Below, piece after piece: positions 6,773 through 7,690 of a stretch of 7,690 nt of DNA. The notes under the pieces were generated by a model. The model was not told where the DNA came from, ran no database searches, and worked only from the letters and a program-made list of their open reading frames with translations. Position 1 is the first letter of the stretch. Every line of letters starts with the position of its first letter. Position numbers and translations under genes: made by a program. This stretch comes from an uncultured Gemella sp. GTDB lineage: Bacteria; Bacillota; Bacilli; Staphylococcales; Gemellaceae. The DNA lies in NCBI GenBank assembly GCA_947254465.1, contig CAMYEU010000076.1, positions 1-7,690 of the forward strand, given 5' to 3'.

Positions 6773-7646
6773 GCAGTTGTTAAAGGTGGAGCTGATATTG
6801 TGGATGCAGATGTTCACAATAAAGAGACTAGCGGTGTGGCTATGACCTATACTAGTTTTGATAGCAATGGATCAAAACAGGTTGCTTCAGGTAGTGGAGT
6901 ATTTGTCGCACCGAATGTTATGGTGACAGTTGCTCATAATTATTTAGATAAAGACAAAGCTTCTGGATCGGGTTATGTTCGTGGAGGTAATAGTGCCCAA
7001 AGCTATGTTGTTATGAACTCTGATACGGAAAAACGTAACAATACACCAGCGAATGGAACTAGTGATATCATACCAAAAGGAAATATTCATTACTATAATC
7101 AGAAAGAATTTGCTAAATCTTATGAAAATGATTTAGCAGCTGTAGTTACAGAACGACCTGTAGAGGCGATGACAAATGGTGAAGATAAACCCCGTGAACT
7201 TGGTGTTGCTAGTCAAGGTGATAATATTACTTTGGTAGGTTATCCGAATGATTTCTCTTCGAAAAGATTGTCAGAAGCAACGAAAGCAAGATTAAAAGAT
7301 GGAAAAATGTATAAAATCTCAGGGACACTATCAAGCCTAAATACAACTACTGGTGACGGTACTTATAATACGAGTGCTTTAGGTGGATTTTCAGGAGGGC
7401 CGATTTTTAATGATAAAGGTGAAGTTGTAGGTATTCATCAACACGGTACAAATACGGACGCAGGAACTGACGCCGAGCAGCATGGAGGAGGTTTATTTTT
7501 CACTGATAAACATAGAGCTTGGATAAACAAGATAATAGAAGAACATGGTATCAAAGGTTGGTTTGTTAATGGGAACGATAAATATTATTATGATAACAAC
7601 CATAGGGCGTTAGTGAGTACAGAGCGTGAAATAGATGGTGCTAGAT
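6635..7646 (+). CDS. Secreted trypsin-like (V8/glutamyl endopeptidase-type) serine protease with cell-wall-binding repeat, 3' end missing
   Basis: The native part encodes 337 residues with no stop. An N-terminal basic stretch and hydrophobic segment (about 9-32) resemble long YSIRK-like Gram-positive signal peptides; cleavage is likely after AQA (46). The chymotrypsin-fold domain (about 50-305) has a complete triad: H101 (VTVAH), D166 (ENDLA) and S253 (GFSGGP). H268 in VVGIHQHG lies where V8-type proteases have GIHWGG, a histidine that helps bind glutamate, so Glu specificity is plausible but inferred. From residue 308, GWFVNGNDKYYYDNNHRAL looks like a choline/glucan-binding repeat, suggesting surface attachment. 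The gene has its own promoter and is separated from fhs by a terminator. The frame runs on through adapter sequence for 15 false residues (from about 338). The true C-terminus, probably more repeats, is unknown. Confidence 0.9.
7556..7645 (+). repeat. Start of a choline/glucan-binding-type repeat domain in the protease
   Basis: Residues 308-328 show the Gly-Trp ... Gly-Asn-Asp-Lys-Tyr-Tyr-Tyr pattern of cell-wall/glucan-binding repeats (CW_binding_1 type). The next residues (EREIDGAR, 330-337) fit the start of a second unit, where an aromatic pair would be expected just beyond the break. Only one full unit is visible, so the call rests on one pattern plus the partial second. Confidence 0.6.
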
Positions 7647-7690
7647 CTGTCTCTTATACACATCTCCGAGCCCACGAGACATCTCAGGAT
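7647..7690. other. Illumina Nextera adapter contamination (not genomic)
   Basis: CTGTCTCTTATACACATCT (7647-7665) is exactly the 19-base Tn5 mosaic end. It is followed directly by CCGAGCCCACGAGAC (7666-7680), the rest of the Nextera read-2 adapter in reverse complement. Next comes ATCTCAGG (7681-7688), which I recall as the i7 index N715, and AT, the first bases of the P7 flank. The order is exactly that of read-through at a short insert. Translated in the protease frame it gives the false peptide SYTHLRAHET. Confidence 0.98.

Noticed and set aside
7647..7680. Tn5 mosaic end as a sign of a natural transposon insertion
   Set aside because: The bases beyond the mosaic end match the synthetic read-2 adapter and index, not IS50/Tn5, so this is library chemistry.

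Overview
The window carries the 3' part of a purine-biosynthesis operon, followed by an unrelated secreted protease gene whose end is replaced by sequencing-adapter DNA. All genes are on the + strand. The DNA is AT-rich (about one third G+C by eye), with AGGAGG-type ribosome binding sites and Gram-positive (Bacilli-type) protein sequences. The protease has a long streptococcal-style signal peptide and a choline/glucan-binding-type C-terminal repeat. Together these suggest a low-GC Firmicute of the Gemella/Streptococcus kind; Gemella is my best guess, inferred from overall character and not proven.

Positions 1-6386 hold purN, purH, purD, purB and fhs. The first two genes overlap by an ATGA, purH and purD are one base apart, and purB and fhs follow after gaps of 50 and 46 bases with no convincing terminator between. 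PurN and PurH each consume 10-formyl-tetrahydrofolate. Fhs makes that cofactor from formate, THF and ATP. PurD makes GAR, the PurN substrate, and PurB makes AICAR, the PurH substrate. The five genes therefore form one metabolic unit with its own one-carbon supply. A strong, near-symmetric hairpin terminator (6396-6443) closes the operon.

Positions 6444-6634 are an AT-rich intergenic region holding a plausible promoter (TATAAT at 6534-6539), an inverted repeat over the predicted start of transcription, a leader hairpin and a good Shine-Dalgarno. They precede a secreted S1-type (V8/glutamyl-endopeptidase-like) serine protease starting at 6635. Its catalytic triad is complete and its C-terminus enters a cell-wall-binding repeat.

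From 7647 to the end the sequence is not genomic. It is the Illumina Nextera transposase mosaic end, the read-2 adapter and an i7 index. The protease reading frame runs through it, adding a false C-terminus. Native sequence ends at about 7646, so this is an unfiltered contig end. I see no undescribed biological system here; the adapter junction is the most important observation for anyone using the record.
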